The notes: generated by a model from the sequence alone, not told the origin. Shown: positions 26,919 to 36,463, counted from the stretch's first letter. The stretch is DNA of 64,000 nt from CAZTTG01 sp964615935 (GCA_964615935.1 CAZTTG010000027.1:5305-69304); one strand, 5' to 3'. A program made the numbers and translations.

Positions 26919-27700
26919 CGAGGTCCGTCCTCGTCCCCGGCTGGGGACGATCGGGGCGGACCATCCTTCCCCCCCGTCGGGCCCTCCTCGGCGCCTCGGC
27001 CCTGGAGATCGTCGGGCCGGAGCTCGAGCCGGGCCAGGGAGGTGCGCAGGTCGCCGAGGCGGAGCTCGCAGGCGCCGAGGGGCAGGTCTCCGCCGGAAGC
27101 GTCCAGGGCACTCTCCACGGCCTCCGGACCCCTCAGTCCGCCCAGAGCGGCCCCCTCGGCGGGGGCGCGCCCCCAGAGGACGAGGTCGACGGCCTGCCCC
27201 GGGTGCAGGGGCGGGCGGCGCCCCGCCAGCAGGGTCCTCAGGGGATCGGGCGGGCCCCCGGCCTCGGCGGCGGGCAGCAGCTCGAGAGCCGGACCCCGGG
27301 CGTCTCGTACCCCCAGCCCCCCGAGCTCCAGCCCGCCGTTCTCGCCGTCCGCGGCCTCCGCGCTCCCCGTCCAGCTCAGGCTGAGTCGCCAGGCCTCGCC
27401 CGGGGGCAGGCCGAGGCGCCGCCGCAGGGCCTCGGCGTCGAAGGCCTGGCGATCGGGATCCCCGTGCAGGGGCAGGACGCGGGCCGTGAGCTCGCCCCCT
27501 CCCTCGAGCTCGAGCCGAGCCTCGAGGCCGGCCACGGCGCGGTCCGGGTCCCCCACCGCGGGGGTCGGCCCCGGCTCCCGCCGCGGGCGATGCCCCGCCA
27601 GCCAGATCGCCCCCACGACCAGGGTGAGGATCGGGACGATCATCGCGATCGGGCCGACGGACGACCGCCGGCCCCCGCGGGATCGATCAGCCGGCGCCAT
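26915..27700 (-). CDS. Membrane-anchored protein of unknown function
   Basis: The 261-residue protein has one N-terminal membrane span (residues 18-37, IAMIVPILTLVVGAIWLAG) and a soluble, probably beta-rich periplasmic domain containing LEARLELEGGGELTARVLPL and LGACELRLGDLRTSLARLEL. The end is a disordered, charged tail. I do not recognise it. It sits 18 bp after the HEAT-like protein gene and its stop overlaps the lipoprotein start (ATGA), so these genes are likely one operon. Confidence 0.6.
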   Translation of the reverse strand: MAPADRSRGGRRSSVGPIAMIVPILTLVVGAIWLAGHRPRREPGPTPAVGDPDRAVAGLEARLELEGGGELTARVLPLHGDPDRQAFDAEALRRRLGLPPGEAWRLSLSWTGSAEAADGENGGLELGGLGVRDARGPALELLPAAEAGGPPDPLRTLLAGRRPPLHPGQAVDLVLWGRAPAEGAALGGLRGPEAVESALDASGGDLPLGACELRLGDLRTSLARLELRPDDLQGRGAEEGPTGGKDGPPRSSPAGDEDGPR

Positions 27701-27718
27701 GGCCGCGGGCGGGATCGA

Positions 27719-28537
27719 TCAGCCCTCGTCCTCGTCCCAGTCCTTCTTCTTGTTGTTGTTCCACCAGGCCTCCCACTTGAAGGCGTCGTACTCGTTGTGG
27801 CCGGAGAGGCGCTGGAGGGAGGTGACGATCGGCGCCGAGATGACGTTCCAGCGATCGTGCTCGATGATGTCGTTGGGGTCCTGGTCGATCTTGGCGCGCA
27901 CCCGCATCAGGCACTTGAGCAGCTCGTGGAAGACCTCCTTGCGGTCCTTGACCTCGATCCCCTCGTACTCGCCCAGGGCCTCGGCGCCGGCCGCCTGGAT
28001 CAGGGGCTGGTCGTCGTTCAGGAGCTTGGTCAGGGTCTTGAGCCCGTCCTCGTGCTTGGTCTTGCCCAGCGAGAGGATCAGGTCCCGCTGCAGGGTCAGG
28101 TCCTTGCGGTGGCTCTTGTGCCCGATCCAGCCGATCAGCGGCTTGACGCTCTCGGGAGCCATCTGCCCCAGGCACACGGCCGCGGCCCGGAAGAGCCCGT
28201 TGTCGCGCACGCCCTCGCTGGTCTCCTGCCGCTTCTGCTTGAAGCAGGCGTCCAGCCCCTTGACGATCGAGGCGCGATCCTTGGGACCGGAGCGGGGGAA
28301 CTCCTGGAGCAGCGCGTCGATCACCGCGATGGCCTCGACGTCCTGCTTGCCACGCTTCTTGATGTGGCCCGCCAGCGCCGCGAGCTGCTCCTTGATCTCG
28401 GGGCGCTTGTCGACGAACTCCTCCTCCTCGTCCTCGTCCTGGATCGCGAGGGGCGCCACCGGTGAGGCTGGCGCGGGCGCCGGGGGTGCCGTGGAGAGGG
28501 GGACGAGCGCGAGGACCGAGATGCACAGGGCTACCAT
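27719..28537 (-). CDS. Secreted HEAT-repeat-like helical protein
   Basis: The 272-residue protein has a signal peptide (about 1-20) and an acidic stretch (IQDEDEEEEFVDK), followed by helical pairs that resemble HEAT repeats: FRAAAVCLGQMAPESVKPLI, LTLQRDLILSLGKTKHEDGL and QPLIQAAGAEALGEYEG. The C-terminus is rich in Trp, Asn and Lys (WEAWWNNNKKKDWDEDEG). Such repeats usually mediate protein contacts. It is the first gene of a minus-strand run that continues through the two unknown envelope proteins to xseA. Confidence 0.65.
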   Translation of the reverse strand: MVALCISVLALVPLSTAPPAPAPASPVAPLAIQDEDEEEEFVDKRPEIKEQLAALAGHIKKRGKQDVEAIAVIDALLQEFPRSGPKDRASIVKGLDACFKQKRQETSEGVRDNGLFRAAAVCLGQMAPESVKPLIGWIGHKSHRKDLTLQRDLILSLGKTKHEDGLKTLTKLLNDDQPLIQAAGAEALGEYEGIEVKDRKEVFHELLKCLMRVRAKIDQDPNDIIEHDRWNVISAPIVTSLQRLSGHNEYDAFKWEAWWNNNKKKDWDEDEG

Positions 28538-28665
28538 GGAACCACCTCCGGGGTGCGATTCGGGCCCGATCGGGCCAGGGGGTCTCTTCGGGCGGACCTC
28601 CCTTCACCATTAGCTCAGCCGGATCGGCTCGGCGCAAGGGTCCGGGCGGGCCAGAGCCCTCTCCC

Positions 28666-29502
28666 CTAGCAGCCGGAACGGTCCCGGTATCGCTCTTCGA
28701 GGGCGGCGATTCTCGCGCGTATCTCGCAGGTAAGGCGACCGTCTGATCCGGGTAGGCCCGTCGCCAGCCCGCTCACCCGGGCCACAGGCACGATCCGGCC
28801 GATCGAGTTCGTGAGGAGCACCTCGTCGGCGCGGGCCAGATCCGCCGGCTCCAGGCGCCCCTCGATCGCGGCGCCCCCCCAGGCCTCGAGCACCCGAGCC
28901 CGCAGGATCCCGGGGAGGCAGCCCCGGGAGAGGTCGGGGGTCACGAGCTCGCCCTCCAGGACGGCGAAGAGGTTGGCGACGGTCGTCTCGGCGAGGTCCC
29001 CCTCGGTCGTGGGCAGCAGGGCATCCCAGGCTCCCCGCGCCCGGGCCCGACTCCGGTGGAGGTGGAGGTGGGCGCGGTCGATCGACTTGATGCGCGACAG
29101 GGGATCGCCGGGGGGCCGGCCGGCTTCGGCCACCGAGAGGACGACGCCCCCCTCGGGCAGGGGCTCGGGCAGGCGCCCGCCGATCACCAGCGAGGGCGCG
29201 CCCCCCGGGGCTCCGGCGGTCAGGGTGAGGCGCAGCGCCAGGGGTCCGGGCCCCACGGCCCCGGCCATCTCGAGGAGCGCCCGGCGGGGATCCCAGGGCG
29301 GCGGCCAGTCGATGCCGAGGACGCGCGCGCCCGTCTCCATCCGGAGGAGGTGCTCCCCCAGGAACCCGATGCAGCCGTCCTCCAGGAGCAGCGTCTCGAA
29401 CACCCCCAGGCCCGAGAGGAGCGCCAGGTCGTCGGCGCGGATGCGCGCCGCCCCGGCCTCGACCAGGGCGCCGTCGATCCAGGCGACCGCCGGGGCGGGC
29501 AT
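28666..29502 (-). CDS. pabC: Aminodeoxychorismate lyase (class IV aminotransferase fold)
   Basis: The 278-residue PLP enzyme has the fold-type IV pattern: WIDGALVEAGAARIRADDLAL and SGLGVFETLLL near the start, the PLP lysine in RIKSIDRAH, and TVANLFAVLEGELVTPDLSRGCLPGILR. Branched-chain aminotransferases look similar, but the direct overlap with pabB (TGATG at 29500-29504) points to PabC, which releases pyruvate from aminodeoxychorismate to give 4-aminobenzoate for folate. The ATG at 29502 is used; a GTG at 29505 would add one residue. Confidence 0.85.
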   Translation of the reverse strand: MPAPAVAWIDGALVEAGAARIRADDLALLSGLGVFETLLLEDGCIGFLGEHLLRMETGARVLGIDWPPPWDPRRALLEMAGAVGPGPLALRLTLTAGAPGGAPSLVIGGRLPEPLPEGGVVLSVAEAGRPPGDPLSRIKSIDRAHLHLHRSRARARGAWDALLPTTEGDLAETTVANLFAVLEGELVTPDLSRGCLPGILRARVLEAWGGAAIEGRLEPADLARADEVLLTNSIGRIVPVARVSGLATGLPGSDGRLTCEIRARIAALEERYRDRSGC

Positions 29503-30971
29503 CACGCCGGGCCGACCGCGACCGCCTCGCGCCCGGCGCCGGCGAGCGCTTCCTCGCCGGGGGCCGCCAGGGAGGCGACCAGGGCCTGCGCTTTAACCAG
29601 GGTCTCGCGCTCCTCCGCGGCTGGATCCGAGGACCAGGTGATGCCCCCGCCGACGCGGAAGGAGACCTCGCCCGCGAGAGGATCCCCGACCGCCGGTCGG
29701 GGGCGCCACAGCAGGGTGCGGATCAGGATGTTGAAGGCGGCGCGTCCGCGCGCGTCGAGATAGCCCATCGAGCCGGTGAAGAAGCCGCGCCCTTCCCCCT
29801 CGAGCTCGGCGATGACCTCCATGCTGCGCAGCTTGGGGGCGCCGGTGACCGAGCCGCCGGGGAAGAGCGATTCGAGGAGCTCGATCGCTCCCACCCCGGC
29901 GCGGGGCTCGGCGACCACGTCCGCCACCAGGTGGTGCAGACCGGGGTAGGTCTGCAGCCGGGGGAAACCCTCGACCCGCACGCCGCCGGGACGGGCCGCG
30001 CGGCCCAGGTCGTTGCGCGCCAGGTCGACGATCATGGTCAGCTCGGCCAGGTCCTTGTCGCTGGCGAGCAGCTCGGCCGCGCGCAGGGCGTCCTCGGCTT
30101 CCGTCCGGCCGCGCGCGATGGTCCCCTTGATCGGCCGCGTTCGCGCCAGCTTCCCGTCGTACTCGAGCAGGAGCTCGGGGGAGGCCGAGAGCAGCGCGCC
30201 GGGCCGCCGCCCCTCCCAGGCCAGGAAGCCCATGTACGGCGCCGGGTTGACGCTCCGCAGGCGCAGGTAGAGGTCGAGCGGGTGCCCCTGCATGCGGCGG
30301 GTGAAGCGGTGCGCCAGGTTGGCCTGGTAGAGATCCCCGCGGGCGATGAGCTCGCGGGCGCGCTGGACGCGGCGCCGGTGCTCGGAGCCACGCGTGCGCC
30401 GGACCAGCGGGCCGATGGGACGCGGCTCCGCCGGGGGCCGCGGATCGGCCGGCGGCGGATCCTCCCCCGCCAGCCGGCGCAGGAGTTCCCTCGCGCGCGG
30501 CTCCGCCGACCGGTCGCCGGGCTCGGAGCTCAGCACCAGGTACGTCCGGCGCGCGCGCTCGTCGCGCACCAGGAAGTCGGCGTAGAGGCCGCCGACGAGC
30601 AGCGGCTGTCCCCACGGCTCGGGCGCGACCGCGACCGGCCGCTCGCCGGCCGCGCCCAGGTCGTAGGCCAGGGCGCCGAGGAATCCCCCGTGGAAGGGCC
30701 CGGGAAGCGGATCCCCTCCGGCCAGCTCGAGCCGGGCGACCAGGGGGGCCAGGTCCGCCGCGCGCTCCACGCCGGGGGCGGGCAGCGACAGCAGGGGATC
30801 GAAGCCGATCAGGCCGAAGCGGCGGGGCCAGCCGCCGGCGCTGTCCAGGGCCACCAGGCCGCGGCGGTCGCGAAGCCGCTGGAGGCAGCGGGCCATTCCG
30901 GGATGGCCCGGCACCTCGAGGACGCGTGGTCGCAGAGTGCGCCAGGAAGGGCGATCGCCGGCGGGACCCAT
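29502..30971 (-). CDS. pabB: Aminodeoxychorismate synthase component I
   Basis: The 489-residue enzyme converts chorismate and ammonia to 4-amino-4-deoxychorismate. The chorismate-binding domain is clear: PAPYMGFLAWEG, LLSASPELLLEYDG, TRPIKGTIARGRT, LTMIVDLARNDLGR, HHLVADVVAEP and GGSVTGAPKLRSMEVI. The PIKGT lysine distinguishes PabB from anthranilate synthase TrpE, which has PIAGT. The N-terminal region matches the shorter bacterial PabB. A glutamine amidotransferase partner (pabA) is not in the window. It is the first gene of a two-gene folate unit with pabC. Confidence 0.92.
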   Translation of the reverse strand: MGPAGDRPSWRTLRPRVLEVPGHPGMARCLQRLRDRRGLVALDSAGGWPRRFGLIGFDPLLSLPAPGVERAADLAPLVARLELAGGDPLPGPFHGGFLGALAYDLGAAGERPVAVAPEPWGQPLLVGGLYADFLVRDERARRTYLVLSSEPGDRSAEPRARELLRRLAGEDPPPADPRPPAEPRPIGPLVRRTRGSEHRRRVQRARELIARGDLYQANLAHRFTRRMQGHPLDLYLRLRSVNPAPYMGFLAWEGRRPGALLSASPELLLEYDGKLARTRPIKGTIARGRTEAEDALRAAELLASDKDLAELTMIVDLARNDLGRAARPGGVRVEGFPRLQTYPGLHHLVADVVAEPRAGVGAIELLESLFPGGSVTGAPKLRSMEVIAELEGEGRGFFTGSMGYLDARGRAAFNILIRTLLWRPRPAVGDPLAGEVSFRVGGGITWSSDPAAEERETLVKAQALVASLAAPGEEALAGAGREAVAVGPA

Positions 30972-31102
30972 GGCGGGAGCCTACCCCCGGATTCACGGTT
31001 TTCCCAGGACGCCCGCGCGCCGCGAGAGGGGCCCCGGGCTCACGGTGGCGAGGCGGGTGGCCGATAAGGTCGAGCCGGGAGAGCAGCCCGCAGGAGCCCG
31101 CC

Positions 31103-31555
31103 ATGAAGTACCCGTTCATCGCCACGATCCTCCTTCTCGCCATCCTGTCTCCGAGCGCCGCCCAGGACCCCGAGCCCCGGCCCGACCCGGGGGTGGGCGC
31201 CCGCGCGGGGGAGGTCCAGGACGAGCTGGACGAGCTGCGGCGCCGGGTCGCGGTCCTGGAGGCCGATCTGGCCGCCGCGCAGGAGCTGGACTCCCGGATC
31301 CTCCTCTGGTTCGAGGGCATGACGTGCGGCGCCAAGGCCATGGCCGACGTCCTCGACGAGGCCGAGGCCGGGGGCTTCGCCGCGGGCATCAACCACGAGT
31401 CGCGCGAGGTGCTGCTGGCCGGCTGGCGCGAGCACCTGGCGGCGCTGCGCAAGGGCGCGCCCGCGGCTCCGAAGAGGCCCGAAGGGACCGGAAAGTCGCG
31501 CGAGGAGGAGGGAGGAGGCCGCCAGGCCACGCTCCGCGCGGGATCGGGCAGGTAG
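31103..31555 (+). CDS. Small secreted helical protein of unknown function
   Basis: The 150-residue protein begins with a signal peptide (MKYPFIATILLLAILSPSAA, cleaving before QDPEP) and has a coiled coil at about 35-65 (VQDELDELRRRVAVLEADL). A middle segment with one Cys (FEGMTCGAKAMADVLDEAE) may be a short helical domain, and the tail is basic and disordered. CAGGAG at 31090-31095 is a good ribosome site for the ATG at 31103. No family recognised. It is divergent from pabB and followed by the hybrid kinase gene. Confidence 0.65.
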   Translation: MKYPFIATILLLAILSPSAAQDPEPRPDPGVGARAGEVQDELDELRRRVAVLEADLAAAQELDSRILLWFEGMTCGAKAMADVLDEAEAGGFAAGINHESREVLLAGWREHLAALRKGAPAAPKRPEGTGKSREEEGGGRQATLRAGSGR

Positions 31556-31862
31556 CGCGGGAGGTGGCGGGCGGCCCGGCCGAGGGACGGTCGGCGCCGA
31601 TGCGACCCCGCCCTCCCCCCGCGCAGCCGCGGCGTCGCAAGGCTGAAACGTGGGGATGACAGGCGCGCCGGCATTCAGGAGAATGCGACTTACCGCGGCG
31701 GGGTGAGGACCTTCCCCGGGCGCGGGCGGCCTCCTGTGGTGCACCACCCGGGAGGGCGTCTACCGCCGCCTCGGGGATGCCTGGGTCCCCTGCCCCTGGG
31801 AGGGCACCCGGCCTGAGGGGTGGCACCTCGAGGAGATCCTCCCCCTCCCCGACGGTCGCCTG
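31556..31862 (+). other. Gap before the hybrid kinase; 3' part is coding-like
   Basis: The first 130 bp show no feature. From about 31707 the frame of the downstream kinase is already open and reads like a propeller blade (GLLWCTTREGVYRRLG, AWVPCPWEGTRPEGWHL) but has no ATG or GTG. The only upstream in-frame ATG (31683, preceded by AGGAG) gives seven codons and then an in-frame TGA at 31704-31706. Either translation starts at a rare codon such as CTG 31734, or the start region is broken or mis-sequenced. Confidence 0.55.
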
Positions 31863-34800
31863 ATGCTCCTTCCCCGCGACTGCCGCGGCTGCGACGGCTA
31901 TGCCCTGTGGAGCGGGGAGGCGCTCGCGCCGGCTCGCATCTCCCAGGAGGGGATCCACCTGATCGGCGCCGTGCTCGGGCCGGGCGGCCAGCCGATCCTG
32001 GCCACACGCCAGGGCCGGCTCCTCGCCCTCGAGGGCGGAAGCTGGGCCGCGATCACGCCCCGGCACATGGAGTCCGACAACCTGACCCGGATCTGCATCA
32101 CCTCGGACGATCGCCTGTGCCTGGTCTCCGAGGCCGGCAGGCTGCTGACCTGCGATCTGCTCTCGGAGCGCTGGCTCACCCTCGTGCCCGAGGGGGGGCC
32201 GCTGTGGTCCGCCATACAGGCCCTGTGCCCGGCGCCCGAGGGCGGTCTGTGGCTGGGAACCATGGGAGGTGTCGTCCGCTGGACCGGCGAGGGCTTCGCC
32301 GACTACCTGTCGGAGGGCGCCGGCCAGGCCCTCGACACGGTGACCGCCGTGGAGGTGGACGAGCGGGGTCACCTGTGGGTCGGCAGCGGCGCCGACATCC
32401 GGGGCGCCCTCGAGCGCGACGGATCGGGGTGGCGCCTGCACCGCGAGCCCGAGGGGGTGGGCGAGCTCCACGTGCACTGCATCCACCGGGACGGCTCGGG
32501 GGGGCTGTGGTTCTCGCTCCTGGGGGACGAGTGGGAGACGGAGGAGGTCCCCGGCGGCGTGGCCGCCCTGCGCAATGGTGACTGGAGGCGCTACACCACC
32601 GAGGACGGCCTCCCCGACAACCGCTGCTACGGACTCATGGAGGGCCCCGAGGGCGGGCCCTGGGTCGCGACGCGGCGCGGTGTGGCTCGGCTCTCGGGGG
32701 AGCGCTGGGTGCCGGTGGGCCAGGAGCTTCCGACGGCCTTCCAGCTCCGGCGGGCACCCGACGGCCGCGTCTGGTGCAGCGGTGGCCCGCACCGCCCGGG
32801 TCTGCACCGGCTCGTGGACGGGCGTTGGGAGCCGATGGAGGATCCGCTCCTCGCCGACGCCCACGTCTACGACCTGGCCTGGACCGCCGACGGCTGGCTG
32901 TGGGTGACCGCCCGCGAGGGGATCTTCGCCTTCGACGGCCAGCAGAGCTTCGAGGTCACCCGGGAGCCCGGCATCCCCCGCAACCACTGGCCGATCCGGA
33001 TCGACTCGCAGGAGGACATCTGGCTGGGCTCGCTGGGCTGGGGCCTGATGCGATTCCGTCCCGCCGACATCGCGGCCCCGACCATCACCGGCCTCACGGT
33101 GCACGTCGACTCCCGGCGGCGAGCGGCGGCGGTCCACTGGAGCTCGCGGGATCGCTGGGACGTCACCCCTCCCCGGCGCCTGCGCTACCAGTTTCAGCTC
33201 GACGAGGAGGAGTGGAGCCCGCCCTCGGAGGCTACCCACGCGGACCTCGTGGACCTCGCCCCCGGCCAGCACCGCCTCCGCGTGCGCGCCCTCGATCTGG
33301 CCGGCAACGTCCAGCGCGTCCCCGAGGAGTGCGTCCTCACCGTGTCCTCGGGCTCGGCGGCCCGCCTGATGCTCGGCCTGCTCCTGGCCCTCACCGCCCT
33401 CAGCCTGCTCGCCGTGATGACCCGGCGCCGGCGCGAGCGCCGCCTCGCCCGGGATCGGGAGCGCGAGCTCCTGAGCCGATCCGAGAGGCACTACCGCACC
33501 CTGGTCGAGCGCGCGGACATGATCCTGTCGCGCTTCGACGGCGCCGGCCGACTGGTCTACATCAGCCCCCAGATCGAGGAGCTGACCGGCCGGAGAGCAG
33601 AGGAGCTCATCCGCACCCCCGGGCTCCTCGAGCAGCTCGTGCACCCCGAGGATCGGGAGCGCTTCGCGAGGACCGGGGAGGGCTCGGACGCAGGCGGGCC
33701 GGATCAGCCCGAGTTCCGGCTGCGCCAGGCCGACGGCCAGTGGCGCTGGATCTACCCCAGGCGCGGCCCCGCGCGAGGCGGCGGAGGAGACCAGCGGGAG
33801 CGCGAGGTGGTGTGGGTCGACATCTCCGAGCGCCGGGCCCTCGAGGACGCCGTGCGCCGCAGCGAGGAGCGCTTTCGGGGCATCGTCGAGACCAGCACCG
33901 AGGGGGTGTGGATCCTCGACGTCGACGGCCGCACGACCTACGCCAACGAGCGCATGGCCTCCATCCTGGGGGTGGAGAAAGGCGGCCTGGTCGGTCGCTC
34001 CCTGGACGAGTTCCTGGAGGGAGCCTCGATGGCCGTGGCCGGCTCGGCGGTCGAGCGATCGGGCGCCGGGGAGCCCCAGCAGTGCGAGGTGCAGCTCCGC
34101 CGCGCCGACGGCGAGCAGGCCTCGGCCATCCTGGGCGTGAGCCGCATCGGCGACTCCCGGGGCGAAGGGTGCGGCTCCCTGGTGATGGTGGCCGACATCA
34201 CCCCCCACCGGCGCGCCGAGGACGCGCTCCTGCGCTCGCAGAAGTGGGAGAGCCTGGGCGCGATGGCGGGGGGCGTGGCCCACGACTTCAGCAACCTGCT
34301 CATGGCCATGCTGGGCAAGGCCCACCTGGCCCTGGGGGAGCTGTCCGAGGGGAGCGAGGCCCAGCGCCACCTGCACGGCATCGAGGACGCCGCCATGCAC
34401 GCTCGTGAGCTGTGCCAGCAGCTCCTGGCCTACGGGGGCAGCGCGACCTTCGAGCTGCAGAGCGTGGACCTGTCCGAGCTGTGCGCGGACATGATGCGGC
34501 TCCTGCGCGCCTCCACCGACGACGCGACCCGCATCCTGGCCGACCTGCGGCCCGTGCCCCTCATCGAGGCCGACCCGGTTCAGCTCAGGCAGGTGATCCT
34601 GAACCTCGTCCTGAACGCGACCGAGTCCTTCCGCGACCGGACGGGCACCATCCAGCTCCGCACGGACTGCGGCCATCTCGAGCGAGCGGAGCTGGACGGC
34701 ATGGTGCTGGGCTGCGAGCTGCCGGAGGGCGACTACGCCCACATCGAGACCACCGACGATGGCTGCGGCATGGACCTGGAGACCATCGGCAAGATCTTCG

Positions 34801-35372
34801 ATCCCTTCTTCAGCACCAAGTTCACCGGGCGGGGCCTGGGGCTGGCGGCCGTGCTGGGCCTGGTCCGGGCTCACAAGGGCGCGCTGGAGGTCTCGAGCGA
34901 ACCCGGCCGGGGGACGACCTTCCGCGTCCACCTTCCGGCCGTGCCCCGCCCGGCGGCGGCCTCCGCCCCCGGCGCCGGCGAGCGGCCCTGGCGGGGCGCC
35001 GGCACGATCCTCGTGGTGGACGACGACAGCGCGGTGTGCGCGGCGGCCGAGGGCATGCTCGAGGCCCTGGGATTCGAGGTGCTCAGCGCCACCAGCGGGG
35101 CCGAGGCCGTGGACCTGTGCCGCGACGCGGCCGGCGAGATCCGCGCGGTGCTGCTCGACCTGATCATGCCCGGCATGAACGGGGTGGAGGTCTTCCGCGC
35201 CATCCGGGACATGCGCGGAGACGCGCGGGTGGTCTTCGCCAGCGGCCACCCGGAGTATCAGGCCTTCGAGCACTTCCGCGAGGAGGGCGCCTCGGGCTTC
35301 CTCATGAAGCCGTTCTCGATCCAGGCCCTGGGCGGGAAGCTGCGCGAGGTGCTCGAGGGGCAGGCCCGGTAG
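31863..35372 (+). CDS. Hybrid two-component sensor kinase with propeller sensor, two PAS domains and receiver
   Basis: The 1169-residue protein is modular: two-component-regulator propeller repeats (1-400, e.g. GGLWLGTMGGVVRWTGEG and GYLWVTAREGIFAF-like blades), a Y_Y_Y-like beta domain (about 400-495), one membrane span (LMLGLLLALTALSLLAVM, about 500-518), PAS 1 (near 545, YISPQIEELTG), PAS 2 (near 675, GVWILDVDGRTTYANERM), HisKA with the phospho-His in GGVAHDFSNLLMAM, HATPase_c (NLVLNATES, DDGCGMD, GRGLGLAAVLGLV) and a C-terminal receiver (ILVVDDD, LLDLIMPGMNG, FLMKPFS). Normal members start with a signal peptide, which is missing here; coding character extends upstream to about 31707, so the N-terminus is uncertain. 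The ligand is unknown. Confidence 0.85.
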   Translation: MLLPRDCRGCDGYALWSGEALAPARISQEGIHLIGAVLGPGGQPILATRQGRLLALEGGSWAAITPRHMESDNLTRICITSDDRLCLVSEAGRLLTCDLLSERWLTLVPEGGPLWSAIQALCPAPEGGLWLGTMGGVVRWTGEGFADYLSEGAGQALDTVTAVEVDERGHLWVGSGADIRGALERDGSGWRLHREPEGVGELHVHCIHRDGSGGLWFSLLGDEWETEEVPGGVAALRNGDWRRYTTEDGLPDNRCYGLMEGPEGGPWVATRRGVARLSGERWVPVGQELPTAFQLRRAPDGRVWCSGGPHRPGLHRLVDGRWEPMEDPLLADAHVYDLAWTADGWLWVTAREGIFAFDGQQSFEVTREPGIPRNHWPIRIDSQEDIWLGSLGWGLMRFRPADIAAPTITGLTVHVDSRRRAAAVHWSSRDRWDVTPPRRLRYQFQLDEEEWSPPSEATHADLVDLAPGQHRLRVRALDLAGNVQRVPEECVLTVSSGSAARLMLGLLLALTALSLLAVMTRRRRERRLARDRERELLSRSERHYRTLVERADMILSRFDGAGRLVYISPQIEELTGRRAEELIRTPGLLEQLVHPEDRERFARTGEGSDAGGPDQPEFRLRQADGQWRWIYPRRGPARGGGGDQREREVVWVDISERRALEDAVRRSEERFRGIVETSTEGVWILDVDGRTTYANERMASILGVEKGGLVGRSLDEFLEGASMAVAGSAVERSGAGEPQQCEVQLRRADGEQASAILGVSRIGDSRGEGCGSLVMVADITPHRRAEDALLRSQKWESLGAMAGGVAHDFSNLLMAMLGKAHLALGELSEGSEAQRHLHGIEDAAMHARELCQQLLAYGGSATFELQSVDLSELCADMMRLLRASTDDATRILADLRPVPLIEADPVQLRQVILNLVLNATESFRDRTGTIQLRTDCGHLERAELDGMVLGCELPEGDYAHIETTDDGCGMDLETIGKIFDPFFSTKFTGRGLGLAAVLGLVRAHKGALEVSSEPGRGTTFRVHLPAVPRPAAASAPGAGERPWRGAGTILVVDDDSAVCAAAEGMLEALGFEVLSATSGAEAVDLCRDAAGEIRAVLLDLIMPGMNGVEVFRAIRDMRGDARVVFASGHPEYQAFEHFREEGASGFLMKPFSIQALGGKLREVLEGQAR

Positions 35373-35500
35373 CCCGGCCGGTTGCGGGCTGGGCTCCGGC
35401 GGGTCGGGGGGGCTATGCTCTGCGCGTCCGCCCCCGAACCGTCCCGACCCCCCGCCCGCCCCCAGGGGACTCGGGGCGGAACCAGCGGTTGCGCGGCAGG

Positions 35501-36463
35501 ATGGAAGAACTCGAGAACCCGCGGGATTCCCTCTCCCGATCGCCGAGCCGGACTCCGAGCGCCCCGTCGCTGGCCGCCCAGCTCGACGGCTTCCTGCGCC
35601 AGCTCGGAGAGGCCCGCGGCGCCTCGGTCCACACCCTGCGGGCCTATCGGCGGGACCTCGACCAGCTCCTGGCCTTCCTCGACGAGCGCGGCATCGAGCG
35701 CGCCGAGGACGTCTCGCCCCGCCACCTGCGGGGCTTCCTCCTCCGGCTCGACGAGCGCGGCCTCGCGCGCTCCTCCATCCAGCGCAAGCTCTCGGCGGTG
35801 CGCTCGCTCTTCCGCTGGCTGCTCGAGCGGGGGCGAATCGACGCCCACCCGGCCGCCGGCCTGCGCCAGGCCCGACGCGGCCGCCGCCTGCCCACCTGCC
35901 TGTCGACGGAAGAGGTCGAGGCCCTGCTGGCCGCGCCGGACACCTCCCGCCCCGCGGGCCAGCGCGACCGAGCCCTGCTCGAGCTCATGTACTCGGCGGG
36001 CACCCGCGCCGCGGAGACGGTGGGCCTGGACGTGGACCACCTGGACCTCGACGGCGGAGTCGCCCGGGTGCTCGGCAAGGGACGGAAGGAGCGCCTGGTG
36101 CCGCTCGGCAGCCACGCCCTGACGGCCATCGGGAGCTACCTGCGCGATGCCCGGCGACCCCGGCCTCGAGCCGAGGCCGGCCGGGCCCTCTTCCTGAACC
36201 TGCGCGGTGGTCGCCTCAGCTCGCGATCCCTGGGCCGACTGGTCGAGAAGCACGCCCTGCTCGCGGGCATCCGCCGCCGGGTCACGCCCCATACCCTGCG
36301 CCACTCCTTCGCCACCCACCTGCTCGACAACGGCCTCGACCTGCGCTCGGTGCAGGACATGCTGGGCCACGCCCACCTGGCGACGACGCAGATCTACACC
36401 CACGTCTCGATCGAGCGCCTGCGGGAGATCTACGAGAGGGCCCACCCGCGAGCGGGTGGATGA
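35501..36463 (+). CDS. Tyrosine recombinase, XerC/XerD type
   Basis: The 320-residue recombinase has an N-terminal SAM-like core-binding domain (LRAYRRDLDQLLAFL, SSIQRKLSAVRSLFRWL) and all catalytic residues: Arg169 (SAGTRAAET), Lys193 (GKGRKERLV), His264 and Arg267 (HTLRHSFATHLL), His290 (MLGHAHL) and the nucleophile Tyr299 (TTQIYTHVS). Length and motifs fit chromosome-dimer resolution by XerC/D, not a phage integrase. I cannot tell XerC from XerD. No att repeats or phage genes lie nearby. The gene follows the kinase by 128 bp. Confidence 0.88.
   Translation: MEELENPRDSLSRSPSRTPSAPSLAAQLDGFLRQLGEARGASVHTLRAYRRDLDQLLAFLDERGIERAEDVSPRHLRGFLLRLDERGLARSSIQRKLSAVRSLFRWLLERGRIDAHPAAGLRQARRGRRLPTCLSTEEVEALLAAPDTSRPAGQRDRALLELMYSAGTRAAETVGLDVDHLDLDGGVARVLGKGRKERLVPLGSHALTAIGSYLRDARRPRPRAEAGRALFLNLRGGRLSSRSLGRLVEKHALLAGIRRRVTPHTLRHSFATHLLDNGLDLRSVQDMLGHAHLATTQIYTHVSIERLREIYERAHPRAGG

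Noticed and set aside
35501..36463. Tyrosine recombinase as the integrase of a mobile element
   Set aside because: The length and motifs fit XerC/D, no direct repeats or cargo genes flank it, and composition matches the neighbours.
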